DNA of 64,000 bases from Eleginops maclovinus (taxonomy: Eukaryota; Chordata; Actinopteri; Perciformes; Eleginopidae). The notes below the pieces were generated by a model that did no database searches, was not told the origin of the DNA, and saw only the letters and a program-made list of their open reading frames with translations. The translations under genes and the position numbers were made by a program. Shown here piece by piece: positions 13,501 through 23,300 of this stretch. The DNA lies in NCBI RefSeq assembly GCF_036324505.1, contig NC_086354.1, positions 19,778,707 through 19,842,706 of the forward strand. The letters run 5' to 3'. Each line of letters begins with the position of its first letter. Position 1 is the stretch's first letter.

Positions 13501-14914
13501 TGCAACCAAGCAACAGGTAGCTGTATATATTTCTCCCTCATCTTTATGGCCTTGCTTTTACATGTACCCTTAGTTTACCTCAGGAACAGGAGTCAAGGCT
13601 CTTTGCTGCATTGTGTTACAAGATATCAACAATGATTTTACTGCGGATAATACCTGTGTTTTCATACCATTGAAAACCTTCAACAAAACAACTAGGGAAT
13701 ATAAACATATGCCCCTGTATATGAAAGGTAGAGAAACTGAGTTTTGTTGAACTTGTTGCCCTGTGATTGTCCATGGAGCCATGGAGTTTTAAGTGCTTAG
13801 TTTCTTTTTTGCAGTGGACCTTGGGTTTACATTTTCCTTGTCAAAGTTTTATCAAAATGTAATAATAAGATCAGTTTGAGGTGATTATTAAAGTTAGCAA
13901 GCAAACATTCTTGCCCTTACAAATGCTCCCAAGTGAATCTACGAGTATCCATACTTTTTCATTAGATACTGAGTAAAGTGCCAAAGAAAAGGAAGTTATT
14001 TTCCATTTTTAGTCCAATGGCTGCTCTATGAACTTAAATAAAAGATGTGTCTCGATAATCCGACTCTTCCGATCAGTGTTTTCCCCCAGGGTTGTCAGTA
14101 TTGCAGTGGCACGCTATGACTTCAGCTCCAGAGACACGCGGGAGCTTTCCCTGCAGCAGGGGGACATCATCAAGATCTACACCAAGATGTCCAATGGGTG
14201 GTGGAAGGGAGAGGTCGACGGCAGGGTAAGTCTCCTGTAGGAGGTTATTACTGAAATGAGTCATTATGGCAGACTTCATCCTTACCCTGGGCTCTTCAAA
14301 TACAGTGGTCACTCTAGTAACACTTTTTTACACATGTATTCTTCATGGTAATACAGTATTGTTACACATCCATTTGATAACACAGTGCAGTATGACAGTA
14401 TAATGTTCTGCTCTAGTTAATTTGAATACAAATGATCAATGATTACCATCTCTTCAAGCTTAAAAGGAGTAAAACATTGTTGGTAAAAGCAGATTTCCTG
14501 TGGTGTTATTTTTGTGAGGTTTAAAGTCTCAGTGTGTCTGATAGTAAGTATACTCCAAATATTTGCGATTAAACCAATTAAAGCAATTTTTTTCCCAATA
14601 CAAAGGCTTGATATCTGAGTGTCTGCATGGAGGGTGGTTTGATCTTGACAGGGAGGGAAGGTGTAGTGTAGAAATCTCTGTACGTGTGTGCATTATGCAG
14701 AAATGTGAAAGCTGGGACAAGAGTAAGAATTGGAGGTGACAAGGACTACAATGTGGGGAAAATTCACCATTCGAAAACTAATGGGAATATTCAAAACGTA
14801 CATGATAAATGTTTATCCTGTCAATTTTATGTGCCATTGACTGAATCTTCTCCTGTTATTTTGCCTTTTTAGATGGGCTGGTTCCCGTACACCTACGTGG
14901 AAGAGGAGGACTGA
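2900..14914 (+). CDS. vav3: VAV3-like guanine nucleotide exchange factor, C-terminal part (8 exons, 5' end outside window)
   Basis: VAV proteins activate Rho/Rac GTPases downstream of tyrosine-kinase receptors; the SH3-SH2-SH3 tail recruits them to phosphotyrosine and proline-rich partners. Joining 2900-2965, 3213-3247, 3398-3514, 7076-7163, 7665-7794, 12726-12779, 14077-14225 and 14873-14914 gives an open 226-residue C-terminus with every intron phase matching. Residues 1-22 end the first SH3 ([13 protein letters not shown]), about 34-123 are SH2 (phosphate-binding Arg at residue 59 in YLIRHR), and about 169-226 are SH3 ([24 protein letters not shown]). [17 protein letters not shown] and VPKPVDYS favour VAV3 over VAV2 or VAV1, and the convergent netrin-G1 neighbour agrees. 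The DH, PH and C1 domains lie upstream of the window. Which teleost co-orthologue this is cannot be told. Confidence 0.93.
3213..3247 (+). CDS. vav3: VAV3 microexon: SH3-SH2 linker
   Basis: A 35-nt exon between TGCCAG and GTAAGT, separated by introns of only 247 and 150 bp. It enters in phase 0 and leaves in phase 2, and reads [11 protein letters not shown] plus two bases of a Trp codon completed at 3398. PVDYS-QPW-FAG is the conserved entry to the VAV SH2 domain. Confidence 0.9.
3398..3514 (+). CDS. vav3: VAV3 exon: N-terminal half of SH2
   Basis: Acceptor TGTTTCAG, donor AAGTAAGT cut so that the last Lys codon is split (AA|G). It encodes [17 protein letters not shown], then [21 protein letters not shown] and K. 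The Arg of YLIRHR is the expected phosphotyrosine-binding residue on strand B, so the domain looks functional. It sits 150 bp after the preceding microexon. Confidence 0.96.
3515..7075 (+). other. VAV3 intron
   Basis: About 3.6 kb of intron between the two halves of the SH2 domain. It contains the TG microsatellite at 5547-5632; short ORFs around 5548-5818 only translate that repeat and its flank. No other exon-like block with consensus splice sites was recognised. Confidence 0.8.
5547..5632. repeat. (TG)n microsatellite, 86 bp
   Basis: Nearly pure TG dinucleotides, with two CG interruptions near the right end at about 5611 and 5621. It lies in a VAV3 intron and is likely to be length-polymorphic. 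Confidence 0.98.
7076..7163 (+). CDS. vav3: VAV3 exon: middle of SH2
   Basis: Acceptor TCCTCCACAG, donor CTG|GTAAAG. The first base completes the split Lys codon, then 29 codons run [15 protein letters not shown] and [20 protein letters not shown] is the conserved central strand of the VAV SH2. The exon is too short, and lacks a start codon, so it does not stand out as an ORF. Confidence 0.93.
7665..7794 (+). CDS. vav3: VAV3 exon: end of SH2 and start of linker
   Basis: Acceptor TTTGACACAG, donor G|GTGAGT; phase 0 in, phase 1 out. It reads [20 protein letters not shown], then [20 protein letters not shown] and AGS. LVEYYK-(x)2-SLKEGF-x2-LDTTLQ-PY is the last helix and exit of the VAV3 SH2. 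The tail after PYRE is linker and less conserved. Confidence 0.95.
8750..9060 (+). repeat. GA-rich (purine) low-complexity tract
   Basis: The plus strand is dominated by GA, GGA and AAAG motifs over about 300 bases, such as gaggaagaggaagaatag and agagtgagagggcga. It is imperfect, so it reads as an old, decayed simple repeat rather than a current microsatellite. Confidence 0.7.
10485..10546. repeat. (TG)n microsatellite, 62 bp
   Basis: Pure TG dinucleotide run in a VAV3 intron. Confidence 0.98.
10735..11250. mobile_element. possible decayed fish interspersed repeat
   Basis: The left side has AAGTACTCAGATCTTTTGC followed by GAAACACTCTGTTACATG and ATAAGTAAAAGTA. The right side has GGAAATACTCAGTACTACTT. 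These strings resemble a common fish non-autonomous DNA element in which a AAGTACTCAGATC motif lies near the terminus. The body is AT-rich and decayed, and the ends were not fixed. Confidence 0.4.
12205..12350 (-). pseudogene. Tc1/mariner-like transposase fragment (dead)
   Basis: Read on the minus strand, this gives [20 protein letters not shown] followed by WFSK. HDNAP-HKA-S is the second catalytic Asp region of Tc1-like DDE transposases common in fish. The frame breaks just after WFSK; the next bases (TTGGTGTGGAAGATCT) continue the family in another frame. No terminal inverted repeats, N-terminal domain or final catalytic residue were seen, so this is a short inactive relic inside the VAV3 intron. 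Confidence 0.8.
12726..12779 (+). CDS. vav3: VAV3 exon: SH2-SH3 linker, likely cassette exon
   Basis: A 54-nt exon after a strong pyrimidine-rich acceptor (CTCCGTTTCTCTGTAG) and before GTACAG. It enters and leaves in phase 1, so it can be included or skipped without changing frame. It encodes V (split codon) then [17 protein letters not shown]. The [14 protein letters not shown] string formed with the next exon resembles the VAV2 linker (PSAPFWSVFTPRV as I recall it), which argues that this is a true VAV exon. The human VAV3 linker, as remembered, lacks it. Confidence 0.75.
12780..14076 (+). other. VAV3 intron
   Basis: About 1.3 kb of intron with no repeat or exon-like block recognised. It ends at the GATCAG acceptor at 14071-14076. 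Confidence 0.75.
14077..14225 (+). CDS. vav3: VAV3 exon: C-terminal SH3, first part
   Basis: It encodes V (split) then [40 protein letters not shown] and [14 protein letters not shown], the acidic RT-loop region, the WW pair and the GE turn are all present, so the SH3 ligand groove looks intact. The start was set at 14077 (after GATCAG), not at the better-looking CCCCCAG at 14083-14089, because only 14077 keeps frame with the phase-1 exons before it and gives the SVFSPR string shared with VAV2. Donor AGG|GTAAGT, phase 0. Confidence 0.92.
14226..14872 (+). other. VAV3 last intron
   Basis: A 647-bp intron between the two SH3 exons, with GTAAGT at the left and TTGCCTTTTTAG at the right. Nothing else was seen in it. 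Confidence 0.9.
14873..14914 (+). CDS. vav3: VAV3 terminal coding exon: end of SH3 and stop
   Basis: It encodes [13 protein letters not shown] and TGA at 14912-14914. GWFP-TYVEE is the conserved last strand of the C-terminal SH3 and the usual VAV3 end, so the protein ends at the expected position. VAV family members typically have Ser or Ala where this gene has the first Tyr (WFPYTY). Confidence 0.95.
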   Translation: MGWFPYTYVEEED

Positions 14915-15430
14915 CTGAGCTCAGTGTACACTCAAAGTCGACCTCCTCTTGTGAGCGCCATGCTGCTCAGCCACTCTCTGTGCCCTGCGAGTAAGATCTA
15001 TTTGATAAAAATCCCAGAGACTGAAACTGAAGAGGACGCGGTGATGCCCTCAAAAACGTTCTCTTGCCCTCTGACAGACTCTCACACAGAGCAGATGTCA
15101 AATCACAGATTCCAGGAGTGTCACGCCATATCTCGCCTCTCTGCGGCCCTGTCTGTCCCCCGGTCCCACTGGGAAGTGCATGTGCTGTACCCAGATAACC
15201 CTCACTCCCCCTTTCCTGTTCACCTTGTCTTATTATTGATGACTACATTGGCTGGTGTGAGACTTACCTTCACTGTCATCATGCTTTAATACCAGGAAGG
15301 CTCAGTCACCCACCTGGAACACAGAGCCTGCTGACAGCGTACGGCGCAGGTACCGCAACAAATTGAAATGCAGGAAGTGAGGAGGTTGACTGCTGTTGGA
15401 ACAATAAAACCCTCTTGGCTGTTCAGATGT
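14915..15430 (+). other. VAV3 3' UTR (approximate end)
   Basis: Runs from the stop codon to a probable cleavage site about 20 bases after the AATAAA at 15403-15408. The open frame at 14924-15289 is UTR sequence by position; it resembles nothing I recognise and starts 10 bases after the VAV3 stop. The end is inferred. Confidence 0.6.
15403..15408 (+). terminator. candidate poly(A) signal of VAV3
   Basis: AATAAA about 490 bases after the stop, followed by a T/GT-rich stretch (TGTTCAGATGTTTGTGTTCA) as expected downstream of a cleavage site. A longer UTR using a later site is possible. Confidence 0.6.
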
Positions 15431-15959
15431 TTGTGTTCAACTTTCTGTCTGACTTTTTAAAGTGAAAATCACTGGACTGATTTAACCTACTGTATGTGAT
15501 ATTTATATAGTTTTGCTGAGTTTTGATTTGACACTGTTTGATGAAGGATTGCTCCGTTATGCACATGTGGTGTTATTGCAATCTTAAATCTTGTGAGGCC
15601 AGATGTGATTTGGTCATATCATTGCAGGATAATGTTGTACAAAGTTATGGAATCCACCACTGATAAAATTATGTCTCCATGCTTCGATTCCTTGTCTGCT
15701 ATCATTTCTTTTAAAACATTTTTTACTCAACTTTAATTAGCACCTCGATAAAACATTAGATTCGACCTGCAAGAACGTCCAGCCACCGAGACAAAATCAA
15801 ACGTTCGGAAAAAGTACTGATTTTTTTGTCAATAGCAGTCTGCTTAGTGAAGCTCATCCACATGCTGGTCGTCTTCACCAGGGTCTTGACCTGACAGCAG
15901 TTCTTCGTTATAACTGACTTAATTCGGCAGACACTCACTTCTGATGGCACTTTGGTGAT

Positions 15960-16224
15960 AGAATCGGAGGATGAAACCCTCTTTATTTGTCACATACATG
16001 CACACAGCAGAACACACACAGTGAAATTGGTCCTCTGCATTTAACCCATCCTAGTACTAGGAGCAGTGGGCAGCTATTGTGCAGCGCCCGGGGAGCAATG
16101 GGGAGGGGGGGTTGGAGGTGTCCGGTGCCTTGCTCAAGGGCACCACAGCAGGGCCCAGGAGGTGAACTGGGACCTCTCCAAGTAGCAGTTCACTTTCCAT
16201 CGGAGGGTTTCATCCTCCGATTCT
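15960..16224 (-). mobile_element. SINE relative (minus strand) bounded by a 22-bp perfect inverted repeat
   Basis: Reverse-complemented, the body matches the other two SINEs over GCTCCCCGGGCG, CCCACTGCTCCTA-(n)-ACTAGGATGGGT and AAATGCAGAG, and ends GTGACAAATAAAGAGG. The ends at 15960-15981 and 16203-16224 are exact inverted copies of AGAATCGGAGGATGAAACCC plus TC. This is not the usual direct target-site duplication of a SINE. Confidence 0.8.
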
Positions 16225-16799
16225 GGTGCTCTAATCAATGGATACTTGTGTGTTTTTCCAAAAAAAGCACATCAGTAACCCTGGTCTTATCAATAAAGAG
16301 CCTCATATTTGTATTTTCTGAAGATAAAACAACACGTTTAGAGTTTATCTTGACCAGCCCGGGGTACATCTGTGGAGTAACCCGGCTACTTAAACAGCAT
16401 GTTAAGCCACACCTGTCAGGTGGATTGATATTCATGGCAAAGGAGTTGTGATCAAACACATTTTTTATTAAATGTATGTCCAAAGTGAGAGAGTGAGAGA
16501 GTTTTTTTGTGTATAGAAAAGTAATATACGTGGATTTTTCCATTTTAAGTGGGAGCAAAATGAGAGGTGGAAATATTTTGTATTCCTTATCTCAACTGGT
16601 GTGTTTCGCTAGAACTCTTTTCCCTCAAAGAATGAAAAATAAAAAGTCGCATGCAAATGAGAAGCTTTGTAAGAATGGAACAAAAGAAAGAAGATGAATC
16701 AGCAGCTGCAATGGAGAAGCTGCAGGTGTACATGTTTACCTGTCTGTTCACCTGTCTTTCTGTTCACCTGTCTGTCTGAAGCGGCTGGTCTGTCTTCGG

Positions 16800-16813
16800 C
16801 CACAAGGGGGCAG
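16800..16813 (+). promoter_or_regulatory. candidate CTCF-type site
   Basis: CCACAAGGGGGCAG differs from the vertebrate CTCF core at one position. It lies about 1.4 kb past the VAV3 poly(A) signal, between two convergent genes, where an insulator would be plausible. A single motif match is weak evidence. Confidence 0.3.
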
Positions 16814-17377
16814 AGTAAGGGATAGATGTTAACGTGTTTAAGTGACGTAAATCAAACACACCAAAGTTACCGGAACAGGTGCATACTGGTTCTACTAAAA
16901 AGTTTCAAAATGGATCTTTAGGTGATGTCAGCTTTAATTGAGGAGCTTGTACCTTCAATTAGATTTGTTAGTAAAGCAATATCCCGCTACAACGTCACAC
17001 ACTCATTCCACCCCAAAATGTTTGAAAACGTTAAGGAGTGTGTGAGACATGAGGACTGAGTGGACTGCTTGGAACAACTTTATTGTAAAGAGGTTGATCC
17101 TGGAGCAGATTGGGAGGACTTCACGGAGCAAAAGACTGACGGAAGCCCTTCAAACAGGTGAGTCCAACATAATGAAAGTTGTAACACACTGTTTTTGCTG
17201 TATGGTCTAATATGCTGTTATTGTGGCTGCAGCCCTTGCGGTTTGTATTGTTCTTGCAAGTTGTTTCTGTCTGGGTGATGTTTTATTCTGCTGTTATCTC
17301 TATTAGAAGTGTCTGGCTTAATGTATGTGGCTTTATGATGTGTGGCACCCGCGGCGGTGTGGCCTATACTTGGCTCT

Positions 17378-17454
17378 ATTCATTCATTCATTCATTCATT
17401 CATTCATTCATTCATTCATTCATTCATTCATTCATTCATTCATCCATTCATTCG
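17378..17454. repeat. (ATTC)n microsatellite, about 77 bp
   Basis: Tandem ATTC units with one CATCC interruption and a GGTC decay at the right end. Open frames across it translate the repeat (FIHS units) and are not genes. Confidence 0.97.
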
Positions 17455-19212
17455 GTCATTTAGTTTTGGGTCATATGTGTTGTCTTGTTTTGTCCTCTTT
17501 TCGGATTTACTTCTTGCTTGTAGAAAGGTGCGTAATGATAATCAATTGTGTGCCCAGGCTGCAGAGTGTCATCTATGGATAAGGATTATATCGGTTGGGC
17601 CTTAGCTCTGGTGTGCTCTGGTCTACGTGACAAGTTTATGCAATCTAATTTGTAGCCTTCGTGTTTTATTAATTTCATTCGTTCTTGCATATTATGTCAT
17701 CATCATATAGGCTTACATTTTTTCTTTACTGTGCCTGCTAGAGTGCATGTGTATCCCACTTTATTACTTTTCCCAAAATACTTCTTACACAAGTAGACCA
17801 ACCTTAAAGTGAACGTGATTTGTACTTCAGTAAAATATTAATTTACTATTTCCTTTCAATGAGTTAAAATAACCGGCTGCTGGCTGTAGTTTAATGGACA
17901 GATACAGTGTGGTTCATCTACGCCAGAAAGGACAGTTTCATCTGGCCACATGGGTCTAAGTTAACATTGTGAACCATCAAAATAGAAGAAAAAACACACT
18001 TTTATAATATTCCACTTTGTTTCTTTTGAATGGCACTATAGAGTCATGTTTTATGCTATTTGAAATCATCAAAGTAAAGTAAAATGCACAAAAGGAATTA
18101 CAAGGCCAAGTATGTCTTAATGTATATGTGTGTGGGTGTGTGAAGTGCATTGTGTTATTACATGTAGGCCTATATACTTGACTGCAGGCTGCTTCATCTT
18201 TATTAATTCATTTTAAAAACAGTGAACAGATTTTGTGTTTACCCCAACTATTTGGTTTCTCTCAGGAATGAATGATTGAAGGGTGATGTAACAGCTGTTC
18301 ACTGTAGAGCAAGGTAGCACAAAGGCGTTAAAGCAAGACTGTTTCCCTTCAAACGTTAACAACCCGCTAACCATGAATGTGACATCAATATTTAATAAAA
18401 GCATACCCTTTGGAATTGTGCTTTTGACATTTGAGAGGCTATTTCATCTTTTAGACAAATTTAACATTCCGAGAGCAAAAGCTTTGTAGTTTCATCACAA
18501 ATCATAGCTGTGTCTTACAGAGTTGGATGTGCCGTTGAGAACTTGTAAAGCTCAAATAATGGCTAAATAAAACGGAACAGAGAAGGAAAACACTGGAAAC
18601 ACGTGTGGTGTGGGAACATGGTAGCTCTGTGAATGTTTTCTGTCTAAATTTGCCTCACTGAAATTGGATAAGACACTGCAGGACCTCTCATTTCCATGTG
18701 ACATTGAACTGCAACATTTTAAGTTACAGCAAATAGCTAGGCTGTAGAAGTTCAAATCTGCCAGATATTTTTAAGCAATTATGATTAAGTTTCTCTCGGA
18801 GTGACATGTATTTTTATTTGTCTGAAGTTCACCTGCATGTGGAACTAAAGAATACTCTAGGTTTGGTGTGATTCGAACTTGTAACATTTGTCCTGTATAT
18901 GCAAGAAATGTCCATTGCTCCTGAAGAGTAAATCAGCTCTTAGCAATAATAAGCATTCAAACTTACTTTGTTTAATCTCAATCCATTAATGTGTGGTATA
19001 AAGTATATCATGGTTAGCGTCATTGCCTTCAACAATTATTATTTATATTGAAATGTATAATACGTAGTTGGGATAGAGTTTTCAATCATTCGGGCTTTCC
19101 TAACCCTTACTGTACCAGCTAGTTATTGGCAATTTATGTCTACTACAACCATATTTCTGAAATGGTTCTTGGCACATTTTCCTGCATTGTCTGATCCTCT
19201 AAATCTATTTTC

Positions 19213-19458
19213 TAGGGCTGCCCTCGACTAAAGATTGTTGTTGTCGACTAATAGTCGTCAATTGAGGTGATTAGTTGACTAATTGTGTCACATATATGAT
19301 TATGATTTATGAGTGTGCAAACAAGCAGAGAGCACACACACTGAGCATTTAGTTCTAGTTTCTATCATTCATATCTGAATATAACAACCCAATAAATGGA
19401 TACAGCGAATATTTTTTTCATCGACTAACCATTAGTCAACTAATTGGGGGCAGCCCTA
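19213..19458. mobile_element. hAT-type MITE with 8-bp target duplication
   Basis: The 246-bp element begins TAGGGCTGCCC and ends GGGCAGCCCTA, a perfect 11-bp inverted repeat. It is flanked on both sides by CTATTTTC (19205-19212 and 19459-19466). An 8-bp duplication with this terminus is typical of hAT elements. Subterminal copies of ATTAGTTGACTAAT-like sequence occur at both ends. There is no coding capacity, so it was mobilised in trans. Confidence 0.93.
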
Positions 19459-20328
19459 CTATTTTCATTACACTGCTTTTAGACGTCTGTTTGTTTTAAT
19501 CATTGTTATTAATCTATTGCATTTACTATTTTATGTTTTTAAGGAAACATAGAAATGCACTTAATACAGGATTGCATTTATACACCAGCGTCTCACCATA
19601 TCAGTATTCTTGTATTGTAAACACTCCCACAGGCTTACTTTCCCTCACTGCTCTGCAGCCTCTCTAATGACCAAACTCAGCAGAGGGAGGGCTCTGCTGC
19701 ACTAACAGTAACCCTCCTGTCACAAAGAGGCAGAAAGAATGGCTCCCCTAATACTCTTCCTCCCCTTAATCTGCCTGTTCCTGTCTTAGCGAAAGAGATG
19801 AAAGGCGACGACAGAGAAGTTGGACGGCAGCCAGAGAGAGAGAGTAATGGGTGTACAAGGTTGCATGGAGTAGATAAAGTGCAGTGAGGAAAAATATATT
19901 GTGTAAGGGTATGTGTGAATCTGAGAGTGAGACAAAAGGCATACACAGAGAAGAGTGAGGAAGCCATGCATCATCTTCATCTGTCTGAGTGATCTCCTTA
20001 ACCCCCAGGTTTTGCCAGTCAGCCCCTCTGGATCTCTATATGGGGGTTAAACAGGGATTTAGCACAAGCTGAAGCTGCCCTCAAATACGGTGAGCACTCA
20101 CTTCCTCTCAAAAGGGCTCGCCTCTCCAAAAGACTTTATCTGTAAGATTTATATTCAACTGCTGACTGTGACCATCTACCCACCTCACCAAATCATAAAA
20201 TCACAACTATAGAATGTTTCTGTATTCAGACAAGGTACATAAAAACCTGTCTTGAATCAAAAGAGGAATTTAGAAAAATGATATCCAGTGTTCCAAAACC
20301 CACAGAAGCTGTTGTAGATCATACTTAG

Positions 20329-20358
20329 GATTTAATGGCCATATAAAGCCATTAAATC
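20329..20358. repeat. 11-bp inverted repeat with 8-nt loop
   Basis: GATTTAATGGC (20329-20339) and GCCATTAAATC (20348-20358) are exact complements. It is AT-rich and short, so it may be chance. Confidence 0.6.
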
Positions 20359-23300
20359 AAGATGTTACTTGATGAAGGGTAACTTAATTAAGCACTCCTA
20401 TAATAAACCATTAATTGTACCAATAAAAAAAAAGATATAAGAGATTATGCAACACAGGGAACACTACAGGCGCAATTTTGTTACTGTAAAGAGATGTGGC
20501 AGCAATTCTATGACACCATACCCATAACCTATACCTCCCTATCTAAGCTTAGTCAAAAGTACACAACTGTTAACATTTGTGCCACTTAGTAAAATATATC
20601 CACATCTGCTACACGATAGCCATAAGACTTGGAATCTGAAAACGTTAGACAACATTTCCTTTGCCAGTATCATCACTTCAAAAGGTTCTGTTTTTGCTGA
20701 TTTGCTTTTCTTGCTACCTCTCTGGTAATTTTTTTTAAAAGTTAATGTTGGGAAAATACTGTACTCTTTCAAGGACAGAGGTGCATATGATAACAAAGGC
20801 CCATGTGTATAACAGTGAATATCACAGGACGTATGATAACCAAGAAGAGAAGAAGCATGATGATGGCATATGATAGCTATTGGACAATGAGTAACACAAT
20901 GATTCAGCTTCTACGGAGATTATTGGTAATTTCTGACGTGGGCCTCAGCTAATCTGAACTAAACATTTGTATACTGCTTTGAACCGGTATTCCTCCATCT
21001 GTGAAACACCTTCTCTTATAAGCATGTGAAGGGAGATTTAGTGTATCATATGCTCTGTATGTGATGACTACTTCCATTTTTGCAAGGATAATGCATACAT
21101 GTATCCTGTTTTGAAACTCAAGCTGAAGCAATAAGCTAAAATGATGAACACTTCCTGTTTAAAAATCATTATTTTAGCATGCTCAAATTAGCATTCCACT
21201 CATAGCACTGCTGTACAACAGAAAACGTCCATGAGCTTCAAGAGAGGTTGTAGACACTTATACCATCTATATTTTATTAAATAATAATGTTCAGAAATTA
21301 AGATGAGTTCATCCAGAGAAAGAAGGAATAAGGAAGGCAAGGTAAGGACAAGACCACCCTCCTCTCTCCTTGCCTGGATAGTGTTGCTAAGTCGCTGTGA
21401 GGACTCCATCAGTGCTACCCGGCAATTAAGATCTCACAGATCAAAGCGGACTAAATGAGCTAATCCTCAGAGAACTCTGCTCTCTTTTCCTCCGTCTATC
21501 TCCCTCTTTCCCTCTCTATCTCTCCCTTACCCTGGCAACTTCCTCTTGACTCATTGCTTCATGTGCTGACTGCGCTTTGATCCTTGACAGCGGTAGGTCT
21601 CCTTAATGTAAAATGGTGAATAAATGTGTATTAATGGTTAACACTTTCATATCCTTAATGCCAATTTGCAGTCTGGAGAGCATGTTTTCAAAGGTTTTAA
21701 GACATAATTGGTGATCACAAATCTTTAGCTACTCTATCTGATACCCACATGCAGCGTAGCCGAGCGCACAAGCCTAACACCAACTCATGAGGAAATACTT
21801 ATTTCACAACACTTGATAACAAGTAATATACTTTATGACTGCATTAAAACATATGGCGCTACAAGCCCCTTCTGGGTATGGTGATTGGAACCAGCGCCGG
21901 CTTGAAAACGACTGACTGCTCTGAGGTCAATAGTTGTTCAAAGGAGCGTGACAGCGCTAGCTGCTTAGCAGCTCGGCCATTATCATAGAAAAAGCAGAGC
22001 ATCTGCCTGTGACTCCTGAGGACAGGTTTAACGAGGTGGCGCTGCTCAGTATGGGGCTTTTTGGCAGGGCCTGTCTGTCTCTCCCCCTCCTGCTCCTTTT
22101 CTCTCCCACCTTGGTCTCCCCCTTTTTTTCCAATCCCTTCCTCTAGGTCTGCCAAACAGGGATGTTTGTGTTAACTGCTGCCTCTTTCCATCAGGGAACC
22201 ATTGTTTCATGGCGGCTTTCGATCTCCCTCCTTTGCATGCATTTCTCCCCACTGTAACTTGAATTTCTTTGTTTTTGTGTGCCAGTTGTATGCCTCCAAA
22301 CTACCTCCTCTTTGTCCCTGTCAGTGTCTCTGACTATCTTTCTGTGTGTCTGTTTTTCTCTCGCCGCTTTTTTGTACCAGTATCTCTTTGTTTAGGGATT
22401 TTCTGCCACCAGCACCACCTGTGCCTCTTTTTCTTCCAAACCACAAGACAACACTTAGCTTTAATTAACCGATACCTCTGGCAACCCTGTGTGTGAAACA
22501 AATACTTTTTTTACTATAATTTAACAGTAAACGTCTTTTGTACATTCTGACAATGAGACTCAGGCGATTTCGACTTCTTCAATTCGGATTTATTTGAAGT
22601 CATAAGGTCACATGACATTGAATTTATTAGAAAAAAAAGAGTTTTTAATAAAAGAAATCCTGTATTTTAATAACAATATTCAAGCACTAACATAAAGAGA
22701 GGTGTGTCCCACTAATAAATTGATGTTGTGTCTAATTGAGCATGTTATTATTTATGTGTCAACTTTCAGATTGTGCCGGTCACAGTGTCAGAATCAGCAG
22801 CTGTCAGTTCTCTGCACACAGCTTGTTTTTATCTCCCCAGCACATCCATGATTAGATGCTGCTCTGTGGGCACAAGAGAACCTGCAGGCTCTATTTTCAA
22901 GAACCCAGCAGCGCAGCTACATCGCAGTCAGGTGCACCTTTCCAAATGTGTCAGGAACGTGCCAAAACACACCTTTGGTAATCTCTTGGTGCGGCTATGG
23001 CACACTTGGGTGGGAAGGTGGGATTAAAGATAAAGATGTTCTAATATTGGGTGCGTAACTGAGGGTGTGACATTCACATCTCCTTTATACGTTCACTTTA
23101 ATCACAGAGCTCTTCCTGTCATGACACACTGATGGTTTGGGAATCCTTTGAAGAGTTTTCCTCAGAGGAAACTAATTGTTCTCTGTTTTAATTGTGACTG
23201 ATTTGCAGCAATAATTGTATACAGCTTTTTAATATTTTTAAGATCTGTATTTCTGCCGCAACTCTTATAAAGGTTACTCTTTTTCAGGGGGCAATACTCT

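Noticed and set aside
14924..15289. 121-residue open frame after the VAV3 stop
   Set aside because: It lies in the 3' UTR, begins 10 bases after the stop and shows no domain.
17212..17605. Three plus-strand open frames with FIHS or HSFI repeats
   Set aside because: They are the three frames of the ATTC microsatellite.
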